A stretch of DNA of 22,049 bases, from NCBI GenBank assembly GCA_964645765.1, contig CAZYBE010000049.1, positions 1-22,049 of the forward strand, in the 5' to 3' direction. Position 1 is the stretch's first letter. Every line of letters begins with the position of its first letter. Origin of the DNA: CAZGMN01 sp964645765. GTDB lineage: Bacteria > Acidobacteriota > Aminicenantia > Aminicenantales > Aminicenantaceae. Below are positions 1 to 7,825 of this stretch, in pieces. Below the pieces are notes generated by a model. It saw nothing but the letters and a program-made list of their open reading frames with translations, was not told the DNA's origin and did not search any database. A program made the position numbers and the translations under genes.

Positions 1-105
1 CCCCGCTGCTTTGCCGATGGGCAAAGCAGCGAAGCCTGAAACCGAGCCGCTTTTGCCTCGCTAGGGCAAAAGCGGCATGTTTTAGAACCACTTAGCCCGA
101 GCCGT
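1..105. repeat. Structured intergenic repeat, copy 1 (left end cut by window)
   Basis: Two hairpins stand in tandem. The first pairs 5-15 with 20-30 (11 bp, loop GATG). The second pairs 46-57 with 65-76 (12 bp, loop TCGCTAG). Between them, 34-47 reads GCCTGAAACCGAGC, which recurs exactly at 5122-5135. The right flank (about 79-105) reads TGTTTTAGAACCACTTAGCC and resembles the right arms of the copies at 5166-5190 and 10989-11008. The left arm presumably lies outside the window. No reading frame or transposase is present. The placement resembles REP/BIME-type or small MITE-type repeats, but the family itself is not one I recognise. Confidence 0.6.
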
Positions 106-151
106 TTCTTGTCTCGAAGCTCTTTTTCTGTTATCTTGAATCGCCGAAGCC

Positions 152-865
152 ATGCTCAAGCCAGATGAGAAAACAATTGTAAAACCAGAACCGTGGAAAG
201 GCTTTGCGGGCAAAGACGTTGTCTATATCCCTTTTGACTCTCCTTCACGAATCATCCAAAAAACTCTGAGAGAATCTTCCCTCAAGGAAAAAGACATTGG
301 CTTTGGCTTCCTCTATCTTTTAAAAAACAAAGTTGTCCTCTATCACTCCATGGGCGCCCCTCTGGCCGTTCTCTGCCTGGAAAGCCTCATCGCCCCTAAG
401 GCAAAGAGAATCCTGCTCCTTGGATTTTGTGGCTCCCTCAATCCACGTTACAAGGTGATGGACGTGGTCAGCATTTCCAGGGCCCAATCAGAAGAGGGGA
501 CCTCGAGACATTATCTTCCTCGAAAGAGAATTTTTCATCCATCCCTGACGCTGAAAAATGTAATTGAAAGCACTCTCCTCCAAGCATCCCTCCCCTTCCT
601 CAACGGAACAGTGGTCTCCACAGACGCTCCTTACCGGGAAACAGAATCATGGCTGAAAGAGAAGCAGAAAAGAAAGATAGATTTGGTCGACATGGAAACC
701 TCTGCTGTATTTGCCTTGGCCGTATTCCGCAGAATCGAAGCTGCGGCTCTGCTCATAGTCTCTGATGAGCTATGGAGCAAAACCTGGAAAAAAGCATTCA
801 AACTGCCCGAACTGGAAGAAAAAATCAAAAAATACTTTTTGCCCTTTATAAGCAAGATTAGGTAA
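152..865 (+). CDS. Nucleoside phosphorylase-like protein (PNP/UDP phosphorylase family)
   Basis: The 237-residue product has the features of the phosphorylase-1 superfamily, which cleaves nucleosides (or related N-glycosides) with phosphate in the cytoplasm. Visible motifs are a glycine/proline turn and helix (MGAPLAVLCLESL), a core strand ending GFCGSLNP, a DVVSISRA strand, and near the C-terminus DMETSAVFALA, which matches the family's nucleoside-binding Met-Glu segment. A late acidic SDEL fits the family's catalytic Asp region. The closest look is to uridine phosphorylase-like proteins, but substrate specificity cannot be read from the sequence. The ATG at 152 has no clear Shine-Dalgarno sequence. 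The next gene starts 14 bases after the stop, so the two are probably cotranscribed. An alternative role is a salvage or futalosine/MTA-type hydrolase of the same fold. Confidence 0.8.
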   Translation: MLKPDEKTIVKPEPWKGFAGKDVVYIPFDSPSRIIQKTLRESSLKEKDIGFGFLYLLKNKVVLYHSMGAPLAVLCLESLIAPKAKRILLLGFCGSLNPRYKVMDVVSISRAQSEEGTSRHYLPRKRIFHPSLTLKNVIESTLLQASLPFLNGTVVSTDAPYRETESWLKEKQKRKIDLVDMETSAVFALAVFRRIEAAALLIVSDELWSKTWKKAFKLPELEEKIKKYFLPFISKIR

Positions 866-879
866 AAGAAGCAGAAAAA

Positions 880-1839
880 ATGAAGCCAAAGGTTCTGGTC
901 ACCCAAAGAATTCTTTCTGAAGCCCTTGGCTATCTAGAAGAGCACACGGATTATGAGATAGGCTCCAGCCGCGGAATTTTGAGAAAAGAAAAACTCATAG
1001 AAAAAATTAGAGACAAGGAAGGCCTTTTATCGCTTCTTGTGAATATTATCGACAAAGAAGTCATAAACTCTGCACCCCGCTTGAAAATCATCGCCAACTG
1101 CGCTGTCGGCTTTGACAATATCGACTTAGCCACAGCTCGAAAAAAAGGAATCCTCGTCACCAACACGCCTGGGGTCCTGACAGAAACTACGGCCGACCTG
1201 ACCTGGGCTCTCACCTTTGCCGTCGCCAGAAGAATCCCCCAGGCAGACCGGTTCACCCGTGAGAAACGCTTCAAAGGCTGGGAGCTTGACCTTTTCCTTG
1301 GAAAAGAAATCAGTGGCAAGCGCCTGGGAATAGTGGGTATGGGCAGGATAGGAAAGGCTGTTGCCTTGAGGGCTCAGGCTTTCTCGATGGAAACTGTCTA
1401 CTCTGACCCCAAGCGTTTGACTGCAGAAGAGGAGAAAAAATACAAAGTTGCCTTCCTTCCTTTGGAAGAGCTTCTGTCCACTTCTGATATCATCACCATC
1501 CACGCTATACTCACTCCACAGACATTTCATTTGATTTCAAAAGAGAAAATCGGCTTGATGAAAAAAGATGCGATATTGATCAATGCCGCCCGCGGACCCA
1601 TCATCGAAGAGAAAGCTCTGGCAGAAGCACTGAAAAAAAAGCAGATTTGGGGAACAGGCCTGGATGTCTACGAAAGGGAGCCCGAGGTCGAGGAGAAACT
1701 CTTATCCCTGGAGAACGTTGTGCTCCTTCCACACATCGGAAGCGCCACCTACGAAACAAGACTCAAGATGGCCATGATGGCAGCTCGAAACTTAATCCAG
1801 GGACTTCAAGGGCAGCGGCCTGATAATCTTGTTTCTTAA
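880..1839 (+). CDS. D-2-hydroxyacid dehydrogenase (glyoxylate/hydroxypyruvate reductase-like)
   Basis: The 319-residue protein is a typical NAD(P)-dependent D-2-hydroxyacid dehydrogenase, which interconverts 2-oxoacids such as glyoxylate or hydroxypyruvate with D-hydroxyacids. The Rossmann glycine motif GMGRIG lies at residues 153-158. The catalytic trio can be placed at Arg238 (NAARGP), Glu267 (YEREPE) and His285 (LLPHIGSAT), a spacing that fits the GyaR/GhrB type. The substrate-domain signature NCAVGFDNID is at about residues 73-82. After the second Rossmann strand the sequence is YSDPKR, so NAD versus NADP preference is uncertain. The usual HVPLTP segment reads HAILTP, a mild departure. 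The gene follows the phosphorylase-like gene by 14 bases, with only a poor ribosome site (GAAGCAGAAAAA). Confidence 0.88.
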   Translation: MKPKVLVTQRILSEALGYLEEHTDYEIGSSRGILRKEKLIEKIRDKEGLLSLLVNIIDKEVINSAPRLKIIANCAVGFDNIDLATARKKGILVTNTPGVLTETTADLTWALTFAVARRIPQADRFTREKRFKGWELDLFLGKEISGKRLGIVGMGRIGKAVALRAQAFSMETVYSDPKRLTAEEEKKYKVAFLPLEELLSTSDIITIHAILTPQTFHLISKEKIGLMKKDAILINAARGPIIEEKALAEALKKKQIWGTGLDVYEREPEVEEKLLSLENVVLLPHIGSATYETRLKMAMMAARNLIQGLQGQRPDNLVS

Positions 1840-1963
1840 TCCTGGAGAGGCTGTCTTAGTGTTCGAAGACTTGGCCAGAGCCATAAGCCCAATCCTTCAG
1901 CCACTTTTCCCTTATTTTCCTGATATGTCGATAGATATTTGAGCAATCTCCTTTTTATGGTCT

Positions 1964-2734
1964 TTATTTTCTCTTTAAGAGATGGAGAGTAAAAGACCTT
2001 CCTTCAACTTTGGCATACTTGAATTCTGCTTCGTCCTTAAAGACCGTTCCATCAAAATTCACAGGCTCGCTGAACTTTGTGTATTTGAAATCTGCCCATC
2101 CACGAAATTCGGCATTGGCAAAACTCACTCCTCTGGGAAACTCGGTGTACTTAAAATCCGCATCCTGCTTAAATATCGCTCCGGCAAAGGATACGGCCTC
2201 TGGAAAATCCGTATATTTGAAGTTTGCGTCATCGTAAAAACAGGCCTTTGAAAAACTCACATCAGTCGAGAACTTCGCATACTTGAAAAGAGCTTCTTCC
2301 TGATATTTTGTGTTTTCAAAGCTCGCTTTCTTCAAGAACTTTGCATATTTGAAAGCAGAGTCGCTCCTGAATTCGCATCCTTCAAAATCGACATCTTCAT
2401 GAAAAACAGCATTATAGGTCTCATTCTCCAGGTCATCATGGACATAGGCAAGAACATTGCCTAAAAATGTGCAACTGATGAATGAAACAGGGCTCTTGAC
2501 ATGGCAGGAATAGGTTTTGGTTGACCCTATTTTAAGCCAGTGATTGTGCCCCTCCCGGGTAATATCTTTAACAGCCGTGAAATCAAGGTTGCCGACAATC
2601 TCCGCATCCTTATAGCTCACGGCTTTCCCGTTGTTGATTTGATCGAGAATATCGCTCGCTTCGACACGCGTCTGGGCGAATGAGACTACAGGAATGAAAG
2701 CCATGACGATGATGAGTGCCTTCAGATTCTTCAT
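1964..2734 (-). CDS. Secreted pentapeptide-repeat-type protein
   Basis: The 256-residue protein starts with a signal peptide (MKNLKALIIVMAFIPVVSFA, cleavage likely before Gln21), so it should be exported. The C-terminal half is a regular repeat of about five 22-residue units of the form A-x-F-K-Y-x-x-F-x5-F-x4-F. Phenylalanines are spaced 5-6-5-6, which is the 11-residue pattern of the Pentapeptide_3 type. This predicts a right-handed quadrilateral beta-helix. Two cysteines in the N-terminal part (YSCHV, FISCTF) and one in FEGCEF could form a disulfide after export. No catalytic motif is visible, so the function is unknown. The start is well supported by AAAGGAGGAGAAA just before the ATG. The gene is alone, convergent with the dehydrogenase and 200 bases from larE. 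Confidence 0.8.
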   Translation of the reverse strand: MKNLKALIIVMAFIPVVSFAQTRVEASDILDQINNGKAVSYKDAEIVGNLDFTAVKDITREGHNHWLKIGSTKTYSCHVKSPVSFISCTFLGNVLAYVHDDLENETYNAVFHEDVDFEGCEFRSDSAFKYAKFLKKASFENTKYQEEALFKYAKFSTDVSFSKACFYDDANFKYTDFPEAVSFAGAIFKQDADFKYTEFPRGVSFANAEFRGWADFKYTKFSEPVNFDGTVFKDEAEFKYAKVEGRSFTLHLLKRK

Positions 2735-2934
2735 TTTCTCCTCCTTTTAAATTCTTTCTTTGCGCCGGGGAAATTCTCCATCAGCTTCTCTTCCCCTCCA
2801 AAGAATAGATTTATGGACATTTTTTGACTATATAAACATCAATAAATAATACGAGCGCTCTTCATATTTGGTTCCCCTCTGCGAAAAAATTCTTTAAAGA
2901 TTTTTATGGCCCTGCTTTACAGCTTGCTTATCTC

Positions 2935-3786
2935 CTACAGGGGTTCGTTCATGCTTCCTGTTCTGTATCCAGCAAGGTCCAGGGTGATATAGAGGTAGCC
3001 GAATTTTTTAAAATTCTTCACAATCGCCTCCCTGAGTTTCTTCTCGATTATTCTCGGAAATTCATCTGGTCCAATCTCAATCCGGGCGGTGCGGCCGTGG
3101 TGTCTGACTCTTATTTGAGAAAAGCCAATTCTTCTTAGATAATTCTCAGCCTTTGCCACCTGTTTCAGGCTTTTGTTATCGATTTCTGAGTAGTAAGGAA
3201 AGCGTGAAGCGAGGCAGGCCAAAGAAAGCTTGCTCCAGGTCTGGAGGTTGAATTTCCTTGAAAGCTGCCTTATTTCCTGCTTCCCCAGCCGGGCTTCCCT
3301 CAGCGGGGAACGAATACCCAATTCTCTTGCCGCTTTGGCACCGGGCCTGAAATCAAGTCTATCATCATAGTTTGAGCCGTCAAGAATATAGGGAATCCCT
3401 TCAGCCTTCGCAATCTTTCTCAGCTTTGAAAAAAGCTCCTTCTTGCAGAAGTAACATCTCTGAGGAGGATTGGAAATAAAATCAGGATTTTCGAGCTCGC
3501 TGGTATGGATAATCTTGTAACGGATATTCAATTTCCGGGCAAGCCTTGCAGCTTCTTTTATTTCCTGCTCAGGATATGTTTCCGAGCTGGCGATGACCGC
3601 CAGAACATTCTTGTTTAAAACATCACGAGCGACTTTGAGGAGAAAAGTGCTGTCCACACCTCCAGAGAAAGCCACCAGGACTTTGCCCATTTTTTTCAGG
3701 ATACTCCTCAACCTTTCGTATTTGATAAGGGTCGCTTTGGAAATTTTTTTTGATTTCTTCTGATTTTTGTTAGTTAACGTTATCAT
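2935..3786 (-). CDS. larE: LarE-family ATP-dependent sulfur transferase (PP-loop)
   Basis: The 283-residue protein carries the PP-loop SGGVDS at residues 41-46, which binds ATP and adenylates a carboxylate. It also has the LarE-type stretches RCYFCKKELF (Cys111, Cys114), DGSNYDDR and LSLACLASRFPY (Cys191). LarE proteins adenylate pyridinium dicarboxylate mononucleotide and add sulfur for the nickel-pincer cofactor of lactate racemase and relatives. Three cysteines in these positions recall the iron-sulfur LarE variant rather than the sacrificial-cysteine type; this is inference from general knowledge. LarB and LarC are not in the window, so the substrate is open. The N-terminus has about 17 extra lysine-rich residues before the usual start region, and the ribosome site is weak. 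The gene follows ispG by 72 bases and is likely the last gene of that operon. Confidence 0.82.
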   Translation of the reverse strand: MITLTNKNQKKSKKISKATLIKYERLRSILKKMGKVLVAFSGGVDSTFLLKVARDVLNKNVLAVIASSETYPEQEIKEAARLARKLNIRYKIIHTSELENPDFISNPPQRCYFCKKELFSKLRKIAKAEGIPYILDGSNYDDRLDFRPGAKAARELGIRSPLREARLGKQEIRQLSRKFNLQTWSKLSLACLASRFPYYSEIDNKSLKQVAKAENYLRRIGFSQIRVRHHGRTARIEIGPDEFPRIIEKKLREAIVKNFKKFGYLYITLDLAGYRTGSMNEPL

Positions 3787-3858
3787 TTATTCTTCACTAA
3801 AACGATTCTTTCTTGCTCACTTACTTCAGAACAGGCGAAGGCCGAGTGGGGGGGGAAC

Positions 3859-4959
3859 CTATTTCTTTTCAAATTTTTTAACTTCTTCGATAAATTCAGA
3901 AATGATACCTTTACCTTTTAAGCGGCGAAAGACATCGCCCTTCTTGAAAATCATAGCTCCCTTTGGACCGAAGGCCAAGCCGATGTCTGCTTCCCTGGCT
4001 TCGCCTGGACCGTTGACCATGCAGCCCATGAGCGCGACGCTGATTCCACTCCTTAGCCTGGACAGTTCTTCCTCAATCTTTTTAATGGCCTTGAGCAAGT
4101 CAACCTCGCAGCGGCCGCAGGTCGGGCAGCAGATGAGATTAGGGCCGAGGGAGCGAAGGCCGAGGCTGGAAAGGATGAGGAACCCGACGCGGACCTCCTC
4201 TTCAGGAGGCGCGGTCAAAGAGACTCTTATCGTATCTGCCAAACCCTGACCTAAAAGAAGAGCCAGGCCTGCGGATGATTTCACTGTGCCTGGAACAAGA
4301 GTGCCTGCTTCTGTTATCCCGACATGAAAAGGATAGTCAACCTTCTTAGCCATAAGCTTATAGGCATTGACCGTCCGCATGATATCCGATGCTTTAAGGG
4401 ATATTTTAATCAGGTGAAAATCCAGGTCTTCCAGAATCCGGACATGCTTTAATGCGCTCTCGACCATTGCCTCAGGAGTGGCGCTCCCGTATTTGCGGAG
4501 CAACTCTTTCTCCAGAGAGCCTGAATTCACGCCGATTCTTATCGGAACAGAACGGTCTTTGGCAGCATAAACGACTTCTTTCACCTTTTCCTTAGAGCCG
4601 ATATTGCCCGGGTTCAGCCTCAAACCATCAACGCCCTTTTCGATGGCACTGACGGCCAGCCTGTGGTCAAAGTGGATATCAGCCACGATGGGCAAAGAGA
4701 CTCGCTTCTTGATTTTCTCTAAAGCGTCAACAGCTTCCCTATCCAGCACAGCGAGGCGGACAATTTCGCATCCTGCCCGCTCCAGTCTTCTTATCTGAGA
4801 GATAGTGGCTTTGACATCTCTTGTATCGGTTTTAGCCATGGATTGGACAGCGATAGGAGCACCCCCGCCGATCGCTACCTTGCCGATTCTTATCTGTCTT
4901 GTCTTCCGCCGCTTAAAATCAAACCCGAGTGGCGCATCTCTGCATGTGTTTTTAGTCAT
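3859..4959 (-). CDS. ispG: 4-hydroxy-3-methylbut-2-enyl diphosphate synthase
   Basis: IspG converts methylerythritol cyclodiphosphate to HMBPP in the penultimate step of the MEP isoprenoid pathway, using a [4Fe-4S] cluster. The 366-residue protein has the N-terminal TIM-barrel signatures (VQSMAKTDTRD, PIVADIHFD, GLRLNPGNIG, RIGVNSGSL). The C-terminal cluster ligands are Cys278 and Cys281 (CPTCGR), Cys313 (GCMVNGPGE) and Glu320, with the spacing of the E. coli enzyme. It lacks the large insert seen in plant and some bacterial forms. The ATG at 4959 is preceded by GAAAGG eight bases upstream. It lies in the minus-strand operon after rseP, separated from it by the structured repeat at 5035-5200. 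dxr, an earlier MEP-pathway gene, lies just upstream of rseP. Confidence 0.95.
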   Translation of the reverse strand: MTKNTCRDAPLGFDFKRRKTRQIRIGKVAIGGGAPIAVQSMAKTDTRDVKATISQIRRLERAGCEIVRLAVLDREAVDALEKIKKRVSLPIVADIHFDHRLAVSAIEKGVDGLRLNPGNIGSKEKVKEVVYAAKDRSVPIRIGVNSGSLEKELLRKYGSATPEAMVESALKHVRILEDLDFHLIKISLKASDIMRTVNAYKLMAKKVDYPFHVGITEAGTLVPGTVKSSAGLALLLGQGLADTIRVSLTAPPEEEVRVGFLILSSLGLRSLGPNLICCPTCGRCEVDLLKAIKKIEEELSRLRSGISVALMGCMVNGPGEAREADIGLAFGPKGAMIFKKGDVFRRLKGKGIISEFIEEVKKFEKK

Positions 4960-5034
4960 CGTTTAGACCTTTCTACATGTCATGCGAGCTCTAAACCAGC
5001 GAAGAAATCTCATAAATGTGCCCTCCGACAAAAA

Positions 5035-5200
5035 TATGAATATTGCTCAGGCTGGGTGTTGAGAAAACCGTTTGAAGGCTGAGCGGGCATGGTTCCTCGA
5101 CCGAAGGGAGAGGAGAGCGAGGCCTGAAACCGAGCAGGCTTTGCCTCGCTGGGGCAAAGCCTGCGTGTTTTCGAGACACCCAGCCTGAGCAATATTCATA
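5035..5200. repeat. Structured intergenic repeat, copy 2 (complete, 25-bp inverted ends)
   Basis: Perfect 25-base inverted arms at 5035-5059 and 5176-5200 (TATGAATATTGCTCAGGCTG and onward) enclose a 116-base interior. Inside, 5134-5145 pairs with 5153-5164 (12 bp) around the loop TCGCTGG. This is the same loop as copy 1 apart from one base, with a different but again fully paired stem base. GCCTGAAACCGAGC at 5122-5135 is identical to copy 1, and GAAAACCGTTT at 5063-5073 is shared with copy 3 on its reverse strand. It lies in the 252-base gap between rseP and ispG, starting 11 bases past the rseP stop. The hairpin has no U-tract, so it is not a canonical terminator. It could be a mobile palindromic element or an mRNA-processing or stability structure. 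Confidence 0.75.
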
Positions 5201-5211
5201 AGCTCCAAAAA

Positions 5212-6651
5212 TTACTTCCAGAAGAGAAGGCTCTCCCAGCCCTTAGGAAGCGACCTGACCACATCGTTAAAGACAACAAAGGCAAACAGGAGGATAAAAA
5301 TGAAAAATCCAATCTGGATCACAATCTGCTTGACTTTGGGACTGAAATCTCTCCGTGCTATTCCTTCCAGAGCCAAAACAAAAATCTGTCCGCCGTCAAG
5401 AATGGGAATGGGAAACAAATTGATTACTCCTAACTGGAGGCTGACAAAAGCGATGAAGCCTATCAGCGGGAAAAAGCCCATGCGGAGATATGCATAGGAA
5501 AAATTGGCAATCGCTATCGGGCCGGCGACCTGCCGGGCCGAAGCTTCTCCAGTCATTAAATCCCTGACATAATTGACGAGGATAAAAGCAAGCTTTGAAT
5601 TCTGCTTGAAGCTTTGGCCGATGGCAGAGAAAAAGCCGTATCTCTTGAAGACGGATTTCGACAAAGACAAGATTCCAATTTTGCCAACTCTCTTTTCAAA
5701 ATGGATCGTCGTTCTCAGCGTCGGGAATGGCCATGACAGGATTACAGCTTCCTCAACTCTCTCTTCAAGACGCGGAACGACCTTGAGTTTTAATCTCTCT
5801 TTTCCCCGCTCCAAAAGAAATTCGAGCTCTTTCCCAGGATTATTTTCGATGACTTCATTGAGCTGATGATAATAAACAGACTCTCCATTGATGGCCAGGA
5901 TGACATCCTCGGCTTTAAAGCCAGCTTTCTCGGCCGGAGAGTTGGGTGTCACCTCAATCACTTGATTTAAAATCTTTCCGAAGAATCCAGCGTGCCCTGC
6001 CTCATATCTCGTCTTGGTTCCAGTCATGAGCTGGACTTTCTCAGTGATAAGCGGGACTTTCAAGATTTCCTGTCCTCGCTTCACTTCCAGGTCGATCGTC
6101 CACTTCGGCTTTGTTCCGACTGCCATTTCGACATCATTCCAGGTTTTTGTCTTCCTCTTGTCGATTCTCAGAATCTCGTCGCCGACTTTTAAATCTGCAC
6201 GGGCAGCCGGAGAGCCAGGTTCAATCCAACCGATGACCGGCTTCTGACCCTGATGCTCAAGAACAGTGACTCCAACCATGTTGACGACAGAGACCAGGAT
6301 CAAGGCCAGAAAAATATTCATGACCGAGCCCATGAACAGAACCAGGAACCTCTGCCATCTTTTCTTGGCCATGAAATCATAGGGCTTGAGCTTCTCTTTT
6401 TCTAGAGCCTCCTCCCCCGCTAAAGCCTCTTCTCCAGAAAACTTGACATACCCGCCAAGAGGGATGAGGCTCACTCTGTAATCCGTCTCTCTTTTTTTAA
6501 GGCCGAAGAGCCTCTTTCCAATGCCCCAAGAAAAAACTTCTACCCTAATCTTGACCAGCTTGGCCATGAAAAAATGACCGAACTCATGGACAAAGACAAG
6601 GACGCCAAAGACAATCAAAAAAGCAAGAATGGTTCCAAAAATCGAACCCAT
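5212..6651 (-). CDS. rseP: RIP metalloprotease RseP (site-2 protease)
   Basis: This inner-membrane zinc protease cleaves membrane-embedded substrates such as anti-sigma factors and signal-peptide remnants. The 479-residue protein has HEFGH at residues 22-26 in the first membrane helix and the LDG motif (FPIPILDGG, Asp419) in a late helix, which complete the zinc site. Two periplasmic PDZ domains lie between, around residues 130-200 and 210-290 (GWIEPGSPAARADLKVGD and VTPNSPAEKAGFKAEDVI). A hydrophobic C-terminal helix follows LDG. It is about 30 residues longer than the E. coli enzyme, within family range. The ATG lies 2 bases after the dxr stop, with GAGAGG upstream. Placement in uppS-cdsA-dxr-rseP order is a widely conserved arrangement. 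Confidence 0.95.
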   Translation of the reverse strand: MGSIFGTILAFLIVFGVLVFVHEFGHFFMAKLVKIRVEVFSWGIGKRLFGLKKRETDYRVSLIPLGGYVKFSGEEALAGEEALEKEKLKPYDFMAKKRWQRFLVLFMGSVMNIFLALILVSVVNMVGVTVLEHQGQKPVIGWIEPGSPAARADLKVGDEILRIDKRKTKTWNDVEMAVGTKPKWTIDLEVKRGQEILKVPLITEKVQLMTGTKTRYEAGHAGFFGKILNQVIEVTPNSPAEKAGFKAEDVILAINGESVYYHQLNEVIENNPGKELEFLLERGKERLKLKVVPRLEERVEEAVILSWPFPTLRTTIHFEKRVGKIGILSLSKSVFKRYGFFSAIGQSFKQNSKLAFILVNYVRDLMTGEASARQVAGPIAIANFSYAYLRMGFFPLIGFIAFVSLQLGVINLFPIPILDGGQIFVLALEGIARRDFSPKVKQIVIQIGFFIFILLFAFVVFNDVVRSLPKGWESLLFWK

Positions 6652-6653
6652 TT

Positions 6654-7811
6654 TTAAGGCCTCTCTTCCAATAAATTCAGGGCTTTTTGCCTCTCTTCCT
6701 GGTCGACTCCCATTATATCATCAAGACTCTTGACCTTTCTTTTTTGATGACTCTCGACGATTCTGGCAATAATTCCTGCAATTTCTGCAAACCTAATTTT
6801 CTTTTTTAAAAAAGCCGAAACAGCAATTTCGTTGGCAGCGTTGAGGGCAATCGGAAAACTCTCCCCTTCTTCCATGGCCTGACGGGCGAGGCTGACAAGG
6901 GGGAATTTTTCGGTATCCACTTTAAAAAATTCTAAAGCTTTTATCCGCGTCAAATCCAGGGAAGGCAAGGCCGAAACATCTCTATCAGGATAGGTCAGAG
7001 CGTACTGGATAGGAACTTTCATGTCTGTCGGGCTGAGCTGGGCCAAAACCGACCCGTCACACATTTCAACCAGGGAATGAACGATGCTCTGGGGATGAAT
7101 CAATACCTCCAATTGGCGCGGCTCGAGCCCAAAAAGCCATCTGGCTTCGACGAGCTCCAACCCTTTATTCATCAGAGTCGCAGAATCGACCGTGACCTTT
7201 TTACCCATCTTCCAGGTGGGGTGCGCGAGCGCCTGCTCCAGAGTCACGTTCTCCATCTCTTGCCGTGATTTTCTGAAAAATGGCCCGCCTGAAGCTGTCA
7301 AGGTCACTTTCTTGACCTTATCCTTTTTTTCTTTTGCCAGGCACTGAAAAATGCCGCTATGCTCGCTGTCAACTGGAATGATTTGAGCTCCGCTTTGCTG
7401 AGCCATAGCCAGGATTAAAGGGCCAGCCACGACCATGCTCTCTTTATTGGCCAAGGCGATTTTTTTCCCGGCCCTCACTGCAGCCAGAGTCGGCTTCAAG
7501 CCAGCTATGCCTGTTATGGCTGAGACAACGATCTCATTCTCATCAAGGCCGGCGACTTTCTCAGCTCCTTCCTCAGCGAAAACGACCTCGATCGAGCCTT
7601 TTTTAAACTTGCGTTTGAACTCCTCGGCTTCCTCTTTCCTCCCCAGAGAAACAATCTTCGGCCTGAACTTTTCGACCTGCATCTCAAGAAGCTGGGTGTT
7701 GCGGCCTGCTGCCAAGCCCACAACTCTAAACCTGTGGCTGAGCTTTTCGATGACTTCAAGGCTGCAGCGGCCGATCGAGCCGGTTGAGCCGAGTATGCTC
7801 ACATTTTCCAT
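6654..7811 (-). CDS. dxr: 1-deoxy-D-xylulose 5-phosphate reductoisomerase
   Basis: Dxr commits deoxyxylulose phosphate to the MEP pathway, using NADPH and a divalent metal. The 385-residue length is normal. Visible signatures are the N-terminal nucleotide-binding GSTGSIG, NKESMVVAG, the metal-binding VDSEHSGIFQ, the substrate loop TASGGPFF, HPTWKMGKKVTVDSATLMNK with its metal and phosphate ligands, and the C-terminal LNAANEIAV. The start ATG at 7811 follows the cdsA stop by 14 bases with a modest ribosome site (GAGATAAG). It shares the operon with ispG, so two MEP enzymes are made together with UppS, which consumes the product. Confidence 0.96.
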   Translation of the reverse strand: MENVSILGSTGSIGRCSLEVIEKLSHRFRVVGLAAGRNTQLLEMQVEKFRPKIVSLGRKEEAEEFKRKFKKGSIEVVFAEEGAEKVAGLDENEIVVSAITGIAGLKPTLAAVRAGKKIALANKESMVVAGPLILAMAQQSGAQIIPVDSEHSGIFQCLAKEKKDKVKKVTLTASGGPFFRKSRQEMENVTLEQALAHPTWKMGKKVTVDSATLMNKGLELVEARWLFGLEPRQLEVLIHPQSIVHSLVEMCDGSVLAQLSPTDMKVPIQYALTYPDRDVSALPSLDLTRIKALEFFKVDTEKFPLVSLARQAMEEGESFPIALNAANEIAVSAFLKKKIRFAEIAGIIARIVESHQKRKVKSLDDIMGVDQEERQKALNLLEERP

Positions 7812-7825
7812 CTTATCTCAGAAGT

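Noticed and set aside
2085..2906. AT-rich near-palindrome at 2885-2905 as a larE terminator, and antisense frames in the pentapeptide gene
   Set aside because: The palindrome has no loop and is nearly all A-T, so a stable RNA hairpin is doubtful. The antisense frames only mirror the coding repeats.
3848..3855. Run of eight G after the ispG stop as a phase-variation tract
   Set aside because: It lies outside any coding frame and is not placed in a promoter spacer, so slippage would have no evident effect.
3831..5200. Hairpins of the repeat family as intrinsic terminators
   Set aside because: None is followed by a U-tract, and copies 2 and 3 lie inside gene series that continue on the same strand.
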